From NCBI RefSeq assembly GCF_002160495.1, contig NZ_NFKR01000014.1, positions 1 to 64,000 of the forward strand: 64,000 bases of DNA. The letters run 5' to 3'. The position numbers were made by a program, and so were the translations under genes. Each line of letters opens with the position of its first letter. Within the stretch, counting starts at the first letter, position 1. Below are positions 62,525 to 64,000 of this stretch, one piece after another. Source of the DNA: Erysipelatoclostridium sp. An173. Lineage in GTDB: Bacteria > Bacillota_I > Bacilli_A > Erysipelotrichales > Coprobacillaceae. The notes under the pieces were generated by a model, which saw only the letters and a list, made by a program, of their open reading frames with translations, was not told the origin of the DNA and did no database searches.

Positions 62525-64000
62525 ATGCCAAAAAGAGAAGACATTAACACTGTATTAGTAATTGGTTCAGGACCAATCGTTATTGGTCAAGCATGTGAAT
62601 TTGACTATTCAGGGACACAAGCATGTAAAGCATTAAGAAGTTTAGGTTATAAGATTGTTTTGGTAAACTCAAATCCAGCAACAATCATGACAGATCCGGA
62701 AACTGCTGATGTTACATACATTGAACCATTAAATGTAGAAAGATTAACACAAATCATTGAAAAAGAACGTCCAGATGCTTTACTTCCTAACTTAGGAGGA
62801 CAATCTGCTTTAAATTTATGTTCTGAATTAAATGAAGCCGGAGTATTAGATAAGTATAACGTTAAAGTATTAGGTGTTCAAGTTGATGCAATTGAACGTG
62901 GTGAAGACCGTTTAGAATTCAAAAAAGAAATGGATAAATTAGGAATTGAAATGGCTCGTAGTGAAATTGCAACTACTGTCGATGAAGCATTAGCTATCGC
63001 TGATAAATTAGGTTACCCAGTTGTTGTTAGACCTGCTTATACAATGGGTGGAGCCGGAGGCGGTTTAGTCTATAATGTTGAAGAATTAAAAACAGTTGTT
63101 TCTAGAGGATTACAAGCTAGTTTAGTAAATCAATGTTTAATTGAAGAATCTATTTTAGGTTGGGAAGAATTAGAAGTTGAAGTTGTTCGTGATGCTAATA
63201 ACAATATGATTACAGTATGTTTCATTGAAAACATTGACCCAATGGGAGTTCATACTGGAGATTCATTCTGTAGTGCACCAATGTTAACTGTACCTCAAGA
63301 AGTTCAAGATCGTTTAAAAGAACAAGCATTTAAAATTGTTGAATCAATTGGTGTAATTGGGGGAACTAATGTTCAATTTGCTCATGATCCAGTAAGTGAT
63401 CGTATCGTAGTTATTGAAATTAACCCAAGAACTTCTCGTTCATCAGCTTTAGCAAGTAAGGCAACAGGATTCCCAATTGCTTTAGTATCAGCAATGTTGG
63501 CAGCGGGTCTTACAATGGAAGATATTCCATGTGGTAAATATGGAACATTAGATAAATATGTACCTGATGGTGATTATGTAGTTATTAAATTTGCACGTTG
63601 GGCATTTGAAAAATTCAAAGGTGCTGAAGATAAACTTGGTACTCAAATGAAAGCTGTTGGGGAAGTAATGAGTATTGGAAAAACATACAAAGAAGCTTTC
63701 CAAAAAGCAATTCGTTCTTTAGAAATCGGACGTTATGGTTTAGGTTATGCTAAAAACTTTAATGAATTATCAAAAGATGAGTTAATTAAATTATTAGCTA
63801 ATCCTACTAGTGAAAGACAATTTATTATGTATGAAGCATTACGTAAAGGTGCTACTGTTGAAGAATTACATGAGCTAACACAAATCAAAACTTATTTCAT
63901 TGAACAAATGAAAGAATTAGTTGAAGAAGAAGAAATGATTAAAACATACAAAGGTAAAGAATTACCAGTAGATGTTTTAAAACACGCTAAACAAAATGGT
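62525..64000 (+). CDS. carB: Carbamoyl-phosphate synthase large subunit (partial, runs off the window)
   Basis: The first 492 codons of CarB, which makes carbamoyl phosphate for pyrimidine and arginine synthesis. It opens with VLVIGSGPIVIGQACEFDYSG, then ALRSLGYKIVLVNSNPATIMTDP, and the first ATP-grasp domain with RPAYTMGGAGGG (about 170-182), ENIDPMGVHTGDS and VIEINPRTSRSSALASKATG (about 298-317). The second half is beyond the window. carA does not precede it here. GGAGG is 7 bases before the ATG. Confidence 0.97.
   Translation, partial: MPKREDINTVLVIGSGPIVIGQACEFDYSGTQACKALRSLGYKIVLVNSNPATIMTDPETADVTYIEPLNVERLTQIIEKERPDALLPNLGGQSALNLCSELNEAGVLDKYNVKVLGVQVDAIERGEDRLEFKKEMDKLGIEMARSEIATTVDEALAIADKLGYPVVVRPAYTMGGAGGGLVYNVEELKTVVSRGLQASLVNQCLIEESILGWEELEVEVVRDANNNMITVCFIENIDPMGVHTGDSFCSAPMLTVPQEVQDRLKEQAFKIVESIGVIGGTNVQFAHDPVSDRIVVIEINPRTSRSSALASKATGFPIALVSAMLAAGLTMEDIPCGKYGTLDKYVPDGDYVVIKFARWAFEKFKGAEDKLGTQMKAVGEVMSIGKTYKEAFQKAIRSLEIGRYGLGYAKNFNELSKDELIKLLANPTSERQFIMYEALRKGATVEELHELTQIKTYFIEQMKELVEEEEMIKTYKGKELPVDVLKHAKQNG

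Overview
The window is low-GC, gene-dense chromosomal DNA from a spore-forming, anaerobic Firmicute. Gene content (NfnAB, AdhE, GlgCDA, mucin-directed exoenzymes, RpiR/HAD expansion, sporulation and germination genes but compact regulation) fits the Erysipelotrichia, close to the Thomasclavelia/Erysipelatoclostridium ramosum type. This placement is inference from gene content, not a database match. No rRNA, tRNA, insertion sequence, prophage or CRISPR array was seen.

Layout. 1-5.2 kb (minus): queuosine genes tgt-queA, then queH with a membrane protein, a HAD phosphatase and an orphan LytTR regulator. 5.3-9.3 kb: a frameshifted RpiR regulator divergent from a secreted GH20 hexosaminidase with a MucBP domain. 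9.5-15.2 kb: NfnAB, a quinone reductase-like flavoprotein, a YheO-like regulator, a CBS-type pyrophosphatase and RqcP. 15.2-24.5 kb: M18 aminopeptidase, AAC(3)-like and GrpB-like proteins, yabP-yabQ-divIC, an esterase, two HADs, ung, folC, and convergent cwlJ-gerQ germination genes. 24.7-29.9 kb: glycogen operon glgC-glgD-glgA, a HAD and a lipoprotein. 30-34.2 kb: cysS-mrnC-rlmB-sigH-like-rpmG-secE-nusG, in the Bacillus order without yacP. 34.5-42.3 kb: a DUF5011/NlpC-P60 hydrolase, Cu/Zn-SOD-like protein, HAD, GDPD, adhE and an HdeD-like/papain-like fusion. 42.3-50.3 kb: two tandem candidate small RNAs, pyrG with its attenuator, a secreted esterase, two RpiR-like regulators, a membrane protein, ispF-gltX. 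50.6-64 kb: DUF5011 protein-rhomboid-YaiI, a PAS-GGDEF protein, asnB behind an asparagine T-box, HAD-DUF4250, ilvA, a ChbG-like deacetylase, GH13 glucosidase, GH25 lysozyme, DUF1003 protein, and the start of carB behind a U-rich leader-peptide attenuator.

How it works together. Several operons are controlled by RNA leaders: asnB (Asn T-box), pyrG (GGGC start plus terminator, the CTP-sensing design), carB (U-rich leader peptide ending three bases before a terminator) and cysS (terminator abutting the ribosome binding site). Redox and carbon control is visible as a Rex-like operator and cre at adhE and a cre at glgC. The most novel-looking element is a pair of small RNAs upstream of pyrG whose equal 11-bp stems differ by three compensatory base-pair changes and whose loops are C-rich, as in sRNAs that bind ribosome binding sites.
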